From positions 78,890-142,889 of the forward strand of contig CAWGWA010000011.1 in assembly GCA_963826105.1 (NCBI GenBank): DNA of 64,000 nucleotides, in the 5' to 3' direction. Every line of letters begins with the position of its first letter. The stretch's first letter is position 1. Made by a program: the position numbers and the translations under genes. Positions 1-9,196 of the stretch are shown here, in pieces. The notes beneath the pieces are model-generated. The model saw nothing but the letters and a program-made list of their open reading frames with translations, ran no database searches and had not been told where the DNA came from. The DNA comes from WHTI01 sp963826105 (lineage in GTDB: Bacteria; Actinomycetota; CADDZG01; WHSQ01).

Positions 1-578
1 ACCAGCGAGGCTTCAAGTTCTCCACCTACGCGACCTGGTGGATCCGTCAGGCCATCACCCGTGCGATCGCGGACAAGGCCCGCACGATCCGGATCCCCGT
101 GCACATGGTCGAGACCCTCTACCGGGTCCGCAAGGTCCAGAGCGAGCTCCTCGAGAAGCTGGGCCGAGAGCCCACCATCGACGAGATCGCTGACCAGTCC
201 GACCTCACTCCCGACAAGGTGCGCGAGGCGTTCCGTGTGCTCCCCGAGCCGGTCTCGCTCCACGAGCCGGTTGGTGACGAGGACGCGGAACTGGGCGACT
301 TCATCGAAGACGAGGACGTCGAAGGTCCCTTCCAGGCCGCCGCCGTTGCGCTGCGCCAGGAGGACCTGTGGAACATGCTGGGCTCGCTGTCCGATCGTGA
401 GCGCAAGGTACTCGCGCTCCGTTTCGGGCTAATCACCGGCGAGCCGCGGACGCTCGAAGAGGTCGGTAAAGAGTTCAACCTGACCCGTGAGCGGATCCGT
501 CAGATCGAGGCCAAGGCGCTCAGCAAGCTGCGCCACCCCTCGACCCCGGGCAAGCTCCGCGACATGGTCACCATCTAG
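1..578 (+). CDS. sigA: RNA polymerase sigma factor, primary type, 3' part
   Basis: The gene enters from the left edge; the reading frame begins at base 3 and about 190 C-terminal residues are present. It directs core RNA polymerase to -10/-35 promoters. Region 2.4 is visible as FSTYATWWIRQAITRAI, followed by region 3 (TIDEIADQ) and region 4 with the -35-binding helix-turn-helix (EEVGKEFNLTRERIRQIEAKAL). The full conserved run through region 4 and the normal C-terminal end indicate a housekeeping RpoD/SigA/HrdB-type factor rather than an ECF factor. The upstream half lies outside the window, so region 1 cannot be judged. Confidence 0.95.
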   Translation, partial: QRGFKFSTYATWWIRQAITRAIADKARTIRIPVHMVETLYRVRKVQSELLEKLGREPTIDEIADQSDLTPDKVREAFRVLPEPVSLHEPVGDEDAELGDFIEDEDVEGPFQAAAVALRQEDLWNMLGSLSDRERKVLALRFGLITGEPRTLEEVGKEFNLTRERIRQIEAKALSKLRHPSTPGKLRDMVTI

Positions 579-613
579 CCACCTCCGAAGCGGCAACGAA
601 GTACGCTCACGAG

Positions 614-904
614 ATGGTTACAACCGTTGTCTTAGCCAACTGCGACATCGACCGCGTTCCCGAAGCGGCCCAGCAGGTCGCCGATCTCCCGGAGGTATCC
701 GAGGTCTATTCGGTCGCGGGCGATTACGACCTCGTCATCATGATCCGGGTGCGCAAGCACGAGGATCTCGCGCGGGTCGTGACCGAAGGGATCCGGCGGG
801 TGCCGGGGATCGAGCAGACGCGGACCCTCGTGGCGTTCAAGGTCTATTCCCGCCACGACGTGGAGTCCTTGTTCTCGCTGGGGTTCGACGAAGAGACCTC
901 CTAG
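614..904 (+). CDS. Stand-alone Lrp/AsnC ligand-binding (RAM) domain protein
   Basis: A 96-residue protein with the alpha/beta sandwich pattern of the Lrp/AsnC effector domain: VVLANCDIDRVPE, then GDYDLVIMIRV, then a TRTLVAFKVY strand. There is no N-terminal helix-turn-helix. Such single-domain relatives form dimers or higher oligomers and are thought to bind small effectors or modulate full-length Lrp proteins. It sits 35 bases after the sigma factor and 13 bases before thiI, in the same direction, so it may be co-transcribed with both. The ligand is unknown. Confidence 0.8.
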   Translation: MVTTVVLANCDIDRVPEAAQQVADLPEVSEVYSVAGDYDLVIMIRVRKHEDLARVVTEGIRRVPGIEQTRTLVAFKVYSRHDVESLFSLGFDEETS

Positions 905-917
905 AACGGGTGGGGCC

Positions 918-2093
918 ATGGATGCTCTGATCGCCCACTATCACGAGATCGGTCTCAAGGGCCGCAACCGGATGTTCTTCGAGGACGCCCTCGTAAAGAA
1001 TCTGAGGCGCGCGCTCGAAGGCACCGGTTACAGGAAGGTGCAGCGCAACTACGGGCGCGTCCTGATCGAACTGAACCCCGATGCCGATACCGAAGAGGTC
1101 ATCGCGCGGGCCTCCCGAGTCTTCGGCATCGCCTACGTCGGAGCCGGTGTCCAGGTTGCCGCCGACCTCGATGAGATCAAAGAGGTCTCGTTGTCACTCC
1201 TGCAAGCGGAACCCTTCACGTCATTCGCGATCAGGGCACGCCGGCAGAACTCTAGCCTCGAGATGAAGAGCAACGAGATAAACATCGCGGTCGGCTCGCA
1301 TGTCCAGGCCGCGATCGATGCCCCCGTCGATCTCTCGAATCCGGACGCGACCGTGTGGATCGAGTTGTTCGACGAGGGTGGGGTCGTGTTCCGACGCAGA
1401 GTACGGGGGCCGGGAGGACTTCCCGTCGGGACCTCCGGGCGCATGCTCGCGCTGCTTTCGGGCGGGATCGACTCCCCAGTCGCGGCGTGGCGCATGGCGC
1501 GGCGCGGCGCCGTCGTCGAATTCGTCCATTTCCACGGACAACCGTTCACCGATCCCTCATCGGTTCGCCAGGCCCAGGAACTCGCCGAGGTTCTCGCTCG
1601 GTACCAGCTCAAAGCCAAGCTCCACCTCATCCCGCTGGCCGACGCCCAACGCGAGATCGTGACCCATGCGGCCTCGAGCATGCGCGTGGTCCTCTACCGG
1701 CGGACCATGATGCGCATCGCGTCGGCGCTCGCTGATGAGCTGGCGTGCAAAGCATTGATCACCGGGGACTCACTCGGACAGGTGGCGTCGCAGACGATCG
1801 AGAACATCAAGACCGTCGACGATGCGATCCCCGGCGTCGAGGTGCTGCGGCCCCTGATCGGCAACGACAAGCAGGAGATCATCGACCTCGCGATCGAGAT
1901 CGGTACCTACGACATCTCGACCCGTGCCTATCAGGACTGCTGCGTTCTCTTCGAGCCCCGCTCCCCCGCCACCCGATCGAAGGTCGAGCAGGCAGAACTG
2001 GGCGAGTCCGAACTGGACATCGACGCGCTGGTCGGCAAAGCCCTCGCCGCCCGCGAGACGATCCAGATCGCGTTTCCCCCAAGCGTTAGCTAG
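918..2093 (+). CDS. thiI: tRNA 4-thiouridine synthase ThiI, without rhodanese domain
   Basis: A 391-residue enzyme that adenylates and thiolates uridine 8 of tRNA and can supply sulfur for thiamine thiazole synthesis. The N-terminal ferredoxin-like and THUMP regions occupy about residues 1-165. The PP-loop ATP-binding motif SGGIDSPVA is at residues 181-189, and a conserved YQDCCVLFEP segment lies near the C-terminus. There is no C-terminal rhodanese domain, as in Bacillus-type ThiI, so sulfur must come from a separate cysteine desulfurase or sulfurtransferase; a rhodanese gene lies 2.7 kb downstream and sufS 5 kb downstream. The 3' end overlaps the convergent neighbour by eight bases. Confidence 0.95.
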   Translation: MDALIAHYHEIGLKGRNRMFFEDALVKNLRRALEGTGYRKVQRNYGRVLIELNPDADTEEVIARASRVFGIAYVGAGVQVAADLDEIKEVSLSLLQAEPFTSFAIRARRQNSSLEMKSNEINIAVGSHVQAAIDAPVDLSNPDATVWIELFDEGGVVFRRRVRGPGGLPVGTSGRMLALLSGGIDSPVAAWRMARRGAVVEFVHFHGQPFTDPSSVRQAQELAEVLARYQLKAKLHLIPLADAQREIVTHAASSMRVVLYRRTMMRIASALADELACKALITGDSLGQVASQTIENIKTVDDAIPGVEVLRPLIGNDKQEIIDLAIEIGTYDISTRAYQDCCVLFEPRSPATRSKVEQAELGESELDIDALVGKALAARETIQIAFPPSVS

Positions 2094-2691
2094 AGAGCCA
2101 GGGCTCCGGGAGATCGATGTACTTCGGCTCGCCGTCGGAGAGCGCCTGCATCTCGCTCATGTACTTCTCGAAATCGGGGGACGACGACGCCTCTGCCTCC
2201 TTGGCGCGGGCCTCGGCCTCGGACGTGAAGTAGATGGCGCTGGTAAAACGGCCATTCTCCGGGTGCCACGCGGTGATCCCGCCGATGACGTCGGGGCGCA
2301 TACCCGCCATCTCCTTCTGCATCTCCTGGTCGAGCGCACGTGACTTGTCGACGTCGGTCACTTTGCCCTGGATCACCTGCACGAAGCCGGCGGCGTCGGA
2401 GCCTCCATCGCCCATGAGGTCCACCTCGCGGCAGTCGTGGAACATCGGATCCTCGACATACTTCGAGGTCTCCTCCCACCAGGCCCCCTGCTCGGGCCGG
2501 TCGCTGTTGGCGCGAGCGACCTCTTCGCTCTCGAACCTGGCCAGAAGGACGAACTCGCCGTCCGGGGTGATCCCGCCCGTGCTCCCCAAGAAGCCCTGGA
2601 CCGCGGGCCTCACGTCCCGTTCCCACGCCTCCACCTGGTTCTTGAACCCCTCTGTATCCTTCACTTTTCCCTGAACCACCTGAACGAACAT
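2086..2691 (-). CDS. Tandem antibiotic-monooxygenase-like (dimeric alpha/beta barrel) protein
   Basis: A 201-residue protein made of two similar halves. Residues 1-100 begin FVQVVQGKVKD and residues 105-201 begin FVQVIQGKVTD. Each half has the ferredoxin-like alpha/beta barrel pattern of ABM-type proteins, with GGIT in the middle strand, so one chain may form an intramolecular barrel that other members form by dimerising. Enzymatic function is not evident; no catalytic signature is visible. A hypothetical stress or quality-control protein is equally possible. It overlaps the end of thiI by eight bases on the opposite strand. Confidence 0.75.
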   Translation of the reverse strand: MFVQVVQGKVKDTEGFKNQVEAWERDVRPAVQGFLGSTGGITPDGEFVLLARFESEEVARANSDRPEQGAWWEETSKYVEDPMFHDCREVDLMGDGGSDAAGFVQVIQGKVTDVDKSRALDQEMQKEMAGMRPDVIGGITAWHPENGRFTSAIYFTSEAEARAKEAEASSSPDFEKYMSEMQALSDGEPKYIDLPEPWLSS

Positions 2692-2726
2692 GACTCCCCC
2701 CTTCGCGTGACCCTTGCCTATTCGAC

Positions 2727-4400
2727 CTAGAGCTTGTTCTTGAGAACTTCAGCGATGTTGTTGAAGAACTTCGGGGCTTCATCGAGCTTCTGTCTGAAGG
2801 TCGGTGCGGTCATCACCCTGACGACGCCATCCCACATATCGCGAGTCGCGTCGTTGTAGGGGTACCACCACAACTTCTTCATGTTCGGCATCGTCGACTT
2901 CCCGATGTGCAGTGGAACCGAGAACTCCATGAGTCCGAGGTGGCCCTGAAGGCGCCCGTAGCCGGACTCGCCGACGCCGCCCCAGGGAGCCCACACCGCG
3001 CCGGCCGCACCGGCGTGGTCGTTGATCCCCACCGCGCCTGCCCTCAGTCGCTTGGCGATCGCCTCGCCCTTCCTCTGGTCCTTGGTCCATACCGATGACG
3101 TGAGGTTGAACGAGTCCTCGTTGGTCCGGCGGATCGCCTCTTCCTCGTCGGCGACCCTGAAGATCGGAAGGATCGGGCCGAAGGTCTCCTGCTGAGAGAG
3201 GTCCATGTCCGGCGAGACGTCGGTAATGACGACCGGCTTCTGCCACAGCGAGCCGTCCTTGTTGCGAGCGGCGTCTTCCTCGCCTCCGGACAGGACCCTG
3301 GCTCCCTTGGCGATGGCGTCCTTGAGATGGCGCTGGACGATATCGAGCTGGTTCTTGAAGGTCAGCGAGCCGACGTCGCCCTCGTCGGGCTGCTGCCTCA
3401 GGCGCTCGACCTTGTCGAGCAGGATCTCGTTGAACTCGTCGGCGACCGAATCGACCACGTACGTCCGCTCGACCGCAGCACAGGTTTGGCCGGTGTTGGT
3501 GAACGAACCCCAGACGATCCCCGCGGCAGCGATGTCGAGGTTCGCATCGGCACACACGATCGCAGCGTCCTTGCCGCCGAGCTCCATGACCACCGGGGTC
3601 AGATGCTTGGACGCAGCCTCTGCGATCCGCCGACCGGTCCCGGGGGAACCGATGAAACAGATCTTGTCGCACGGAGCATCGACCAGTGCGGCGCCGACTT
3701 CCCCAGCGCCCTGCACGACGGTCGCCACTCCGGCGGGCAGAGGGTCGAGGATCTTGCGAATGACCTCGCCGACGCCGGGAGTGACCTCCGACGGCTTCAG
3801 CACGACAACGTTTCCGGCGAAGAGCGGCGCGGCGATCCCCATGAAAGTGAGGAAGAACGGATAGTTCCATGGGGTGATGCAACCGACGACGCCGAACGGC
3901 TTCCACTCGATCTTGCTCGACATCCCGGCAAGGGGGCCGATGATCGGACCGACGCGCTTGGGGCGTAGGAACTTCGCCGCGGTGCGCTCGTAGTACATCA
4001 AGGTCATAACCGCGGGCATGACGTCGGCGAACAGGGCTTCGGTGCGGGGCTTACCGGTCTCCCTTGCGATCGTCTCAACCAGTTCGTCGAGGTGTGTGTA
4101 GATCGCGTGCCGGACGTCTTTCATGATGTGAGCGCGTCCCGCCGGGGAGATCGACGCCCATTCCGGCGCCACCTTGCGGGCCAGGGCTACGGCATCGGCG
4201 ACATCGGCTGGTGAACTCGCGGGGAATTCGGCCGAGTACTCGCCGGTCCTCGGGTTGAACGACCGCAGCACCGACGCGGCCGGGGTCGTCACCTTGGCAC
4301 GCGAACGCGTGGTCGTCGTTTTCTTAGTCGTGGTCTTCTTAGCCGTGGTCTTCTTGCGGGCGGTCGTCTTCTTGGCGGTGGTCTTCTTTGCCTCGGCCAT
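2727..4400 (-). CDS. NAD(P)-dependent aldehyde dehydrogenase with lysine-rich N-terminal tail
   Basis: A 557-residue aldehyde dehydrogenase oxidising an aldehyde to the acid. The catalytic glutamate is in MELGGKDA (about residue 273) and the nucleophilic cysteine in NTGQTCAAVERTYV (about residue 307). The cofactor loop appears as GSPGTGRRIA and the substrate-side PWNYPF motif is present. The family is typically 450-500 residues; the excess is a tail of about 35 residues made of AKKTT-like repeats, resembling histone H1-like C-tails of actinobacterial nucleoid proteins. The closest functional guess is the succinate-semialdehyde dehydrogenase group, not proven. It is monocistronic or paired with the downstream barrel protein. 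Confidence 0.92.
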   Translation of the reverse strand: MAEAKKTTAKKTTARKKTTAKKTTTKKTTTTRSRAKVTTPAASVLRSFNPRTGEYSAEFPASSPADVADAVALARKVAPEWASISPAGRAHIMKDVRHAIYTHLDELVETIARETGKPRTEALFADVMPAVMTLMYYERTAAKFLRPKRVGPIIGPLAGMSSKIEWKPFGVVGCITPWNYPFFLTFMGIAAPLFAGNVVVLKPSEVTPGVGEVIRKILDPLPAGVATVVQGAGEVGAALVDAPCDKICFIGSPGTGRRIAEAASKHLTPVVMELGGKDAAIVCADANLDIAAAGIVWGSFTNTGQTCAAVERTYVVDSVADEFNEILLDKVERLRQQPDEGDVGSLTFKNQLDIVQRHLKDAIAKGARVLSGGEEDAARNKDGSLWQKPVVITDVSPDMDLSQQETFGPILPIFRVADEEEAIRRTNEDSFNLTSSVWTKDQRKGEAIAKRLRAGAVGINDHAGAAGAVWAPWGGVGESGYGRLQGHLGLMEFSVPLHIGKSTMPNMKKLWWYPYNDATRDMWDGVVRVMTAPTFRQKLDEAPKFFNNIAEVLKNKL

Positions 4401-4456
4401 ACCAACCCCCTGGTCTCTGTGTAAAGAAGAACCTCAGGGTACCCGCTACGGAGTGG

Positions 4457-4696
4457 CTATCCGCCCGAGTATGGGGGCATAAGGGTGATCTCCGCTCCGT
4501 CGTGAACCTCGGAATCGAGCGGCGCCTGCAGACCGTCGAGGAGAACCCCGAAGACGAGCGCACGGGGAGCGCCCAGGGCGTCGACCACATGGCCCACGGT
4601 CGACCCTGCGGGAACCTCAACCGATCCTCGATTGCCCTCGGACGCCTCGGGAAGGAAGTCTTTGAACGCTCCGAAGCACAGGACGGCGACTCTCAT
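4457..4696 (-). CDS. MoaD/ThiS family sulfur-carrier protein
   Basis: A 79-residue beta-grasp protein ending in PPYSGG. The C-terminal Gly-Gly is the site that is adenylated and converted to a thiocarboxylate in MoaD, ThiS and CysO-type carriers. The fold pattern (MRVAVLCFGAF at the start, a mid VEVPAGSTVGHVVDALG, and EITLMPP before the tail) fits MoaD best. A rhodanese lies directly upstream in the same direction, which suggests a sulfur donor-carrier pair. No molybdopterin biosynthesis partner is in the window, so the pathway (molybdopterin, thiamine or cysteine) is open. Confidence 0.85.
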   Translation of the reverse strand: MRVAVLCFGAFKDFLPEASEGNRGSVEVPAGSTVGHVVDALGAPRALVFGVLLDGLQAPLDSEVHDGAEITLMPPYSGG

Positions 4697-4720
4697 GGTC
4701 CCAGCCTAAGCCGGACGCGC

Positions 4721-4752
4721 GGAGGGGGCGCCGCATCAGCGACGCCCCCTCC
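4721..4752 (-). terminator. Strong hairpin between rhodanese and MoaD-like genes
   Basis: An inverted repeat with ten-base GC-rich arms (GGAGGGGGCG at 4721-4730 and its complement at 4743-4752) around a 12-base loop. It lies between the stop of the rhodanese gene and the start of the MoaD-like gene. It lacks a clear T-tract, so it may attenuate rather than fully terminate transcription, or may simply protect the upstream messenger. Confidence 0.5.
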
Positions 4753-4764
4753 AGCATTCCCGCC

Positions 4765-5613
4765 TTACGACTCCTTGACGATAGGAACTCCGACCAGTGA
4801 TCCGTACTCGGTCCACGAACCGTCGTAATTGCGCACGGTGCCGTAGCCAAGCAACTCGTTCAGGACGAACCACGAGTGCGACGAACGCTCACCGATCCTG
4901 CAGTAGGCGATGACGTCCTTGTCCGGGGTGATCCCCTCGGCCTCATAGAGGGCCTTGAGTTCGTCCGCCGACTTGAAGGTGCCGTCCTCGTTCGCGGCCT
5001 TCGACCAGGTGATGTTGGAGGCGCCGGGGATGTGGCCCGGGACCTGTGCCTGCTCCTGCGGGAGGTGCGGAGGGGCGACCGCTTCGCCCCGATACTCCTC
5101 CGGCGAGCGGACGTCGACCCATGCCTCGTTGCCGGCGATGGCACGCTTGATGACCTCGTCGCGGAATACCCGCAACTCCGGTCGGTCGGTTCCGGGCGTG
5201 AAGCTTGCCTTCTCGCGCGACGGCTCGTCCTGCGTGAGCAGCCTGCTTTCGAGCTCCCACTTCTTACGCCCACCGTTCAGCAGCTTGACGCTGTCGATGC
5301 CGCGGTACTTGAAGAGCCAGTACGCATAGGTAGCGAACCAGTTGTTGTTGCCGCCGTACAGAACGACGGTGTGATCGTTCGAGACGCCCTTCTCGCCGAG
5401 CAGCTTTGCCAGTTGCTCACCGGAGACGAACTCGCGACGAGGCTGATCGTGAAGCTCTGTCTCCCAGTTGATCTGGATCGAGTTTGGGATGTGGCCCTTG
5501 TTGTAGGCATCCGCATCCTCATCGACCTCGACGACCACGACTGTGGGATCGTCGATGTTGGCCTCGAGCCAGTCAGTGTCGACCAATACCTCGGGATGTG
5601 CGTACTCAGCCAT
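4765..5613 (-). CDS. Thiosulfate/3-mercaptopyruvate sulfurtransferase (two-domain rhodanese)
   Basis: A 282-residue tandem rhodanese. The N-terminal inactive domain starts VLVDTDWLEANIDDPTVVVVEV; the C-terminal catalytic domain carries the active-site loop CRIGERSSHSW with the persulfide-forming cysteine. CRIGERS is the loop type of actinobacterial CysA/SseA thiosulfate sulfurtransferases. It transfers sulfane sulfur to cyanide or a protein acceptor; the following MoaD/ThiS-like gene is a candidate acceptor pathway. A ribosome-binding AAGGAGG precedes the ATG. Confidence 0.93.
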   Translation of the reverse strand: MAEYAHPEVLVDTDWLEANIDDPTVVVVEVDEDADAYNKGHIPNSIQINWETELHDQPRREFVSGEQLAKLLGEKGVSNDHTVVLYGGNNNWFATYAYWLFKYRGIDSVKLLNGGRKKWELESRLLTQDEPSREKASFTPGTDRPELRVFRDEVIKRAIAGNEAWVDVRSPEEYRGEAVAPPHLPQEQAQVPGHIPGASNITWSKAANEDGTFKSADELKALYEAEGITPDKDVIAYCRIGERSSHSWFVLNELLGYGTVRNYDGSWTEYGSLVGVPIVKES

Positions 5614-5665
5614 GCTTCCTCCTTACGGTTCCTGCTTGCCCAATCGAACTAACGAGGTGAATGAG

Positions 5666-6097
5666 TTACTGCGGCGGGGGAACGTCCTTACATCGCTCGA
5701 CTACGAGTTCCCGAAGCCGGGCGATCTGAGCCTGGGCATCGGCGAGGGTTCGCTCGAGGATGCGCATCTCGAGCTCGAGGTCGTCGGTGGTGTCCTGACG
5801 CTCGGCAGGGATGTCGATCCCGGCCTCCTCGAGCGCTCCGATCTCGCTCTCCCAGGTGAAGTACACCTTCGCCGGGCGGCCCTTAGCCTGGCGGCGGGTG
5901 TCGGTGGCGAGGAATCCCGCCTCGACCATCAGATCGAGGTGCGCTCGGGCCACGTTCGGGTGGATCTGGAACATGTCCGAGATCTCTTTGACCGTCTTCG
6001 GCCCACTCTGGAGGAGCTTCGCCAGGATCGCGGCCCGGGTGGGCAGCGAAAGGACTTTGGCGGTCCTGGTGGCGGAGTCATCTCCCAGATTGGACAT
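5666..6097 (-). CDS. ArsR-like winged-helix transcriptional regulator with C-terminal coiled coil
   Basis: A 143-residue regulator. Residues 10-75 form a winged helix (SLPTRAAILAKLL, VKEISDMFQIHPNVARAHLD, then the wing). Residues 105-135 are a heptad-rich helix (ELEMRILERTLADAQAQIARL) likely to be a dimerising coiled coil. No metal-binding cysteine motif of classical ArsR is visible; the helix-turn-helix resembles DUF2087/TrmB-type regulators of sulfur or iron genes. It lies just upstream of the rhodanese gene in the same orientation, so regulation of the sulfur genes is a reasonable inference only. Confidence 0.75.
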   Translation of the reverse strand: MSNLGDDSATRTAKVLSLPTRAAILAKLLQSGPKTVKEISDMFQIHPNVARAHLDLMVEAGFLATDTRRQAKGRPAKVYFTWESEIGALEEAGIDIPAERQDTTDDLELEMRILERTLADAQAQIARLRELVVERCKDVPPPQ

Positions 6098-6150
6098 GCG
6101 GACGTTCTACCAGAAGAACGCACCCTAAGCAACTGGCTAATAGTGCAAAA

Positions 6151-6596
6151 TCAGCGGGCTGCGGCTCCGTCGACGATCTCGCGGTCCCCCAGGGGTTCGT
6201 CGAGCTCCACGATCGTGGCCTTCTTCATGGCTATCTCGATGCAGGCGACGTCTTCTTCGGTCTCGGTGTGGCCTTCGAAGAGGGTCATCGTGACGGCCTC
6301 ATCGGTGTACTCGACCTCGACCCGATCGAGGACGTTGCAGGGCTCGACCCCGGACCACCAGAAGAGTTTGACCGCCGCCCCATCGTCGAGCACCTTGGCT
6401 CTCGTCCAGGGGATCGGTCGGACGTCGGCCTGCCCAGGCTGAGGCTCTACCAGGGTTGCACCGCCGCCCGAGGGGCTTTCGTTGGGATCGGGAGTCGAGG
6501 AGACGGGGTCATCGGGAGTTGCAGGACCGCCGCCGCCGGGATCGAATCTGGGTCACCGCAGGCCGCGAAGAGAAGCATCGAGAGCGAGCAGGGCAA
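6151..6596 (-). pseudogene. Small lipoprotein, reading frame broken by one base
   Basis: The 3' part encodes a conserved-looking domain of about 80 residues (GVEPCNVLDRVEVEY ... LDEPLGDREIVDGA). Upstream in a different frame is a lipoprotein signal ending in the lipobox MLLFAAC, followed by GDPDSIP. Between them the frame changes at a CCCGGCGGC tract around 6535-6548. Adding one base there joins the signal to a proline/glycine-rich linker (GGGGPATPDDPVSSTPDP) and then the domain, giving about 148 residues from a TTG at 6596 or 142 from the ATG at 6578. Function unknown; an envelope lipoprotein. The break is probably a consensus error. Confidence 0.6.
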
Positions 6597-6687
6597 GCCG
6601 CCGAAATGAGATGTCTTGCCCGCGAGGTTCCTCGTGTTTGTCTCATATCTCTTTGACCGAATGAGACCCCGAGATTGTTCCCCCGAA

Positions 6688-7137
6688 CTAGGAAGGGGTT
6701 CCTTTGCCGGCCTCGTCGAGGGCCTCGAGGAGCGTCGTCCATCCGAGCATGGCGCACTTGATGCGGACCGGGTACTTCACGACTCCCTTGAGGGCGATCA
6801 GGTCGCCGAGTTCGTCGGCGTCGCCTTCCTCCTCGCCGGCCATCATCTTTCTGATACCACCGGCAAGATCGGTCGCGTCCTTGATCGAGATCCCCTGGAG
6901 GCGCTCGGCCATCATCGACGCGCTTGCCTGCGAGATCGAGCAGCCCTTGCCGTCGAACGACAGGCCCGAGAGCTGGTCTCCATCGAACTTCAGGAACAGT
7001 TCGATCTCGTCGCCGCACAGCGGGTTGTTCCGCTCGAGCACGATGTCGTGCGGATCGAGGCGGCCCTTGTGCCTCGGCGACCGATAGTGGTCGAGGATTA
7101 CCTCTTTGTAAAGATCCTCGAGACTCAGATGAACCAC
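6688..7137 (-). CDS. sufU: SufU, zinc-dependent sulfur acceptor for SufS
   Basis: A 149-residue IscU-fold protein that accepts sulfur from SufS and passes it to the SufBCD scaffold. The three cysteines of SufU are visible in NNPLCGD, GKGCSISQAS and RIKCAMLGW, together with the aspartate after the first cysteine. The insertion between the second and third cysteine that separates SufU from IscU is present (residues 85-115). Its start lies 13 bases inside the end of sufS, so the two are translationally coupled. Confidence 0.95.
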   Translation of the reverse strand: MVHLSLEDLYKEVILDHYRSPRHKGRLDPHDIVLERNNPLCGDEIELFLKFDGDQLSGLSFDGKGCSISQASASMMAERLQGISIKDATDLAGGIRKMMAGEEEGDADELGDLIALKGVVKYPVRIKCAMLGWTTLLEALDEAGKGTPS

Positions 7138-8348
7138 CCCTTCGATTTCTCGAGAGCGTCGATCAACGCGTCGACGTCTTCTTCGGTGTTGTAGATGTAG
7201 AACGACGCCCGCGCGGTCGCGGCCACTCCTAGCTTTCTCATCAGCGGCTGAGCACAGTGGTGCCCAGCGCGGATACAGAGTCCTTCTTGGTCGACGATCG
7301 TTGCCATGTCGTGGGGATGGACCTCATCGAGGTTGAAGGAGATCACGCCACCGCGATCGTTGACGTCCTTCGGCCCGTAGATCGTGGCCCCGATCGAGGA
7401 GATCTTGTCCATCGCATACTTCGTCAGCTGCATCTCGTGCTCGCGTACGGCATCCATGCCCAGGTCCTCGAGGTACTCGATCGCAGCACCCATTCCGATC
7501 GCCTGCGCGATGTTGGGCGTCCCGGCCTCGAACTTCTGTGGCACCTCGGCCCAAGTGGCACGGTCGGCCCAGACCTCGCGGATCATCTCTCCCCCGCCAA
7601 GGAACGGTGGCATCGCCTCGAGGAGGTCCTCGCGGCCGTAAAGCATCCCGGCCCCCGTCGGTCCGCACATCTTGTGAGCGGAGAACGCAAGGAAGTCGCA
7701 ATCCAGTTCGTTCACGTCGAAGGCAAGGTGGGGTGACGCCTGCGCGGCGTCGACAAGGATCCTGGCCCCGACCGCGTGCGCGGCGTCGGCGACGGTCCGC
7801 ACCGGGTTGATCGTCCCGAGCACGTTCGACATGAGGTTCATCGCCACGAGCTTCGTCTTGTCGGTGAGGTACTCACCGAGGAGATCGATCCGGAGCTTGC
7901 CGTCATCATCGATCGGCAGGTGCTTGAGCACGGCGCCGGTCTCATCTACCAGCATCTGCCACGGGATCAGGTTCGAGTGGTGCTCCATCTCGGTGACGAG
8001 GATCTCGTCGCCCTCGTGGATGTTGGCGCGGCCCCAGGTGAACCGGACCAGGTTGATCGACTCGGTTGTGCCCCGCGTGAAGATGATCGACTTCGGGCTG
8101 CGGGCACCGATGAACCGGGCAACAGAGTCCCTCGCTCCCTCGTAGGCGACCGTGGCCTTCTCGCCCAGCTCGTAGATGCCCCGGTGGACGTTGGCGTTCT
8201 CTTCCTCGTAGAAGCGAACCATCCGGTCGATGACCGCCCGGGGCTTCTGCGAAGTTGCTGCCGAATCCAGATAGACGAGTCGCTTGCCGTTAGCGAGCGT
8301 CTCGAGAATCGGGAAATCCTTCTTGATCCTCTGTACATCAAGACTCAT
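7125..8348 (-). CDS. sufS: SufS cysteine desulfurase
   Basis: A group II cysteine desulfurase of 407 residues using PLP to take sulfur from cysteine. Key residues: FSAHKMCGP (PLP lysine) and RAGHHCAQPLM (persulfide cysteine), and TEMEHHSNLIPWQ around the cofactor histidine. I chose the ATG at 8348 (MSLDVQRIKKDFPIL), where family similarity begins. A GTG at 8414 overlapping the sufC stop would add 22 residues of unconserved sequence and cannot be excluded. Confidence 0.95.
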   Translation of the reverse strand: MSLDVQRIKKDFPILETLANGKRLVYLDSAATSQKPRAVIDRMVRFYEEENANVHRGIYELGEKATVAYEGARDSVARFIGARSPKSIIFTRGTTESINLVRFTWGRANIHEGDEILVTEMEHHSNLIPWQMLVDETGAVLKHLPIDDDGKLRIDLLGEYLTDKTKLVAMNLMSNVLGTINPVRTVADAAHAVGARILVDAAQASPHLAFDVNELDCDFLAFSAHKMCGPTGAGMLYGREDLLEAMPPFLGGGEMIREVWADRATWAEVPQKFEAGTPNIAQAIGMGAAIEYLEDLGMDAVREHEMQLTKYAMDKISSIGATIYGPKDVNDRGGVISFNLDEVHPHDMATIVDQEGLCIRAGHHCAQPLMRKLGVAATARASFYIYNTEEDVDALIDALEKSKGWFI

Positions 8349-8413
8349 GAGGCCCCGATCGCGATGGGCGCACCGCTCAAGAGTTTGCTTTGACTCGCTC
8401 TCATGTTCCGCCA

Positions 8414-9192
<779 letters not shown>

Positions 9193-9196
<4 letters not shown>

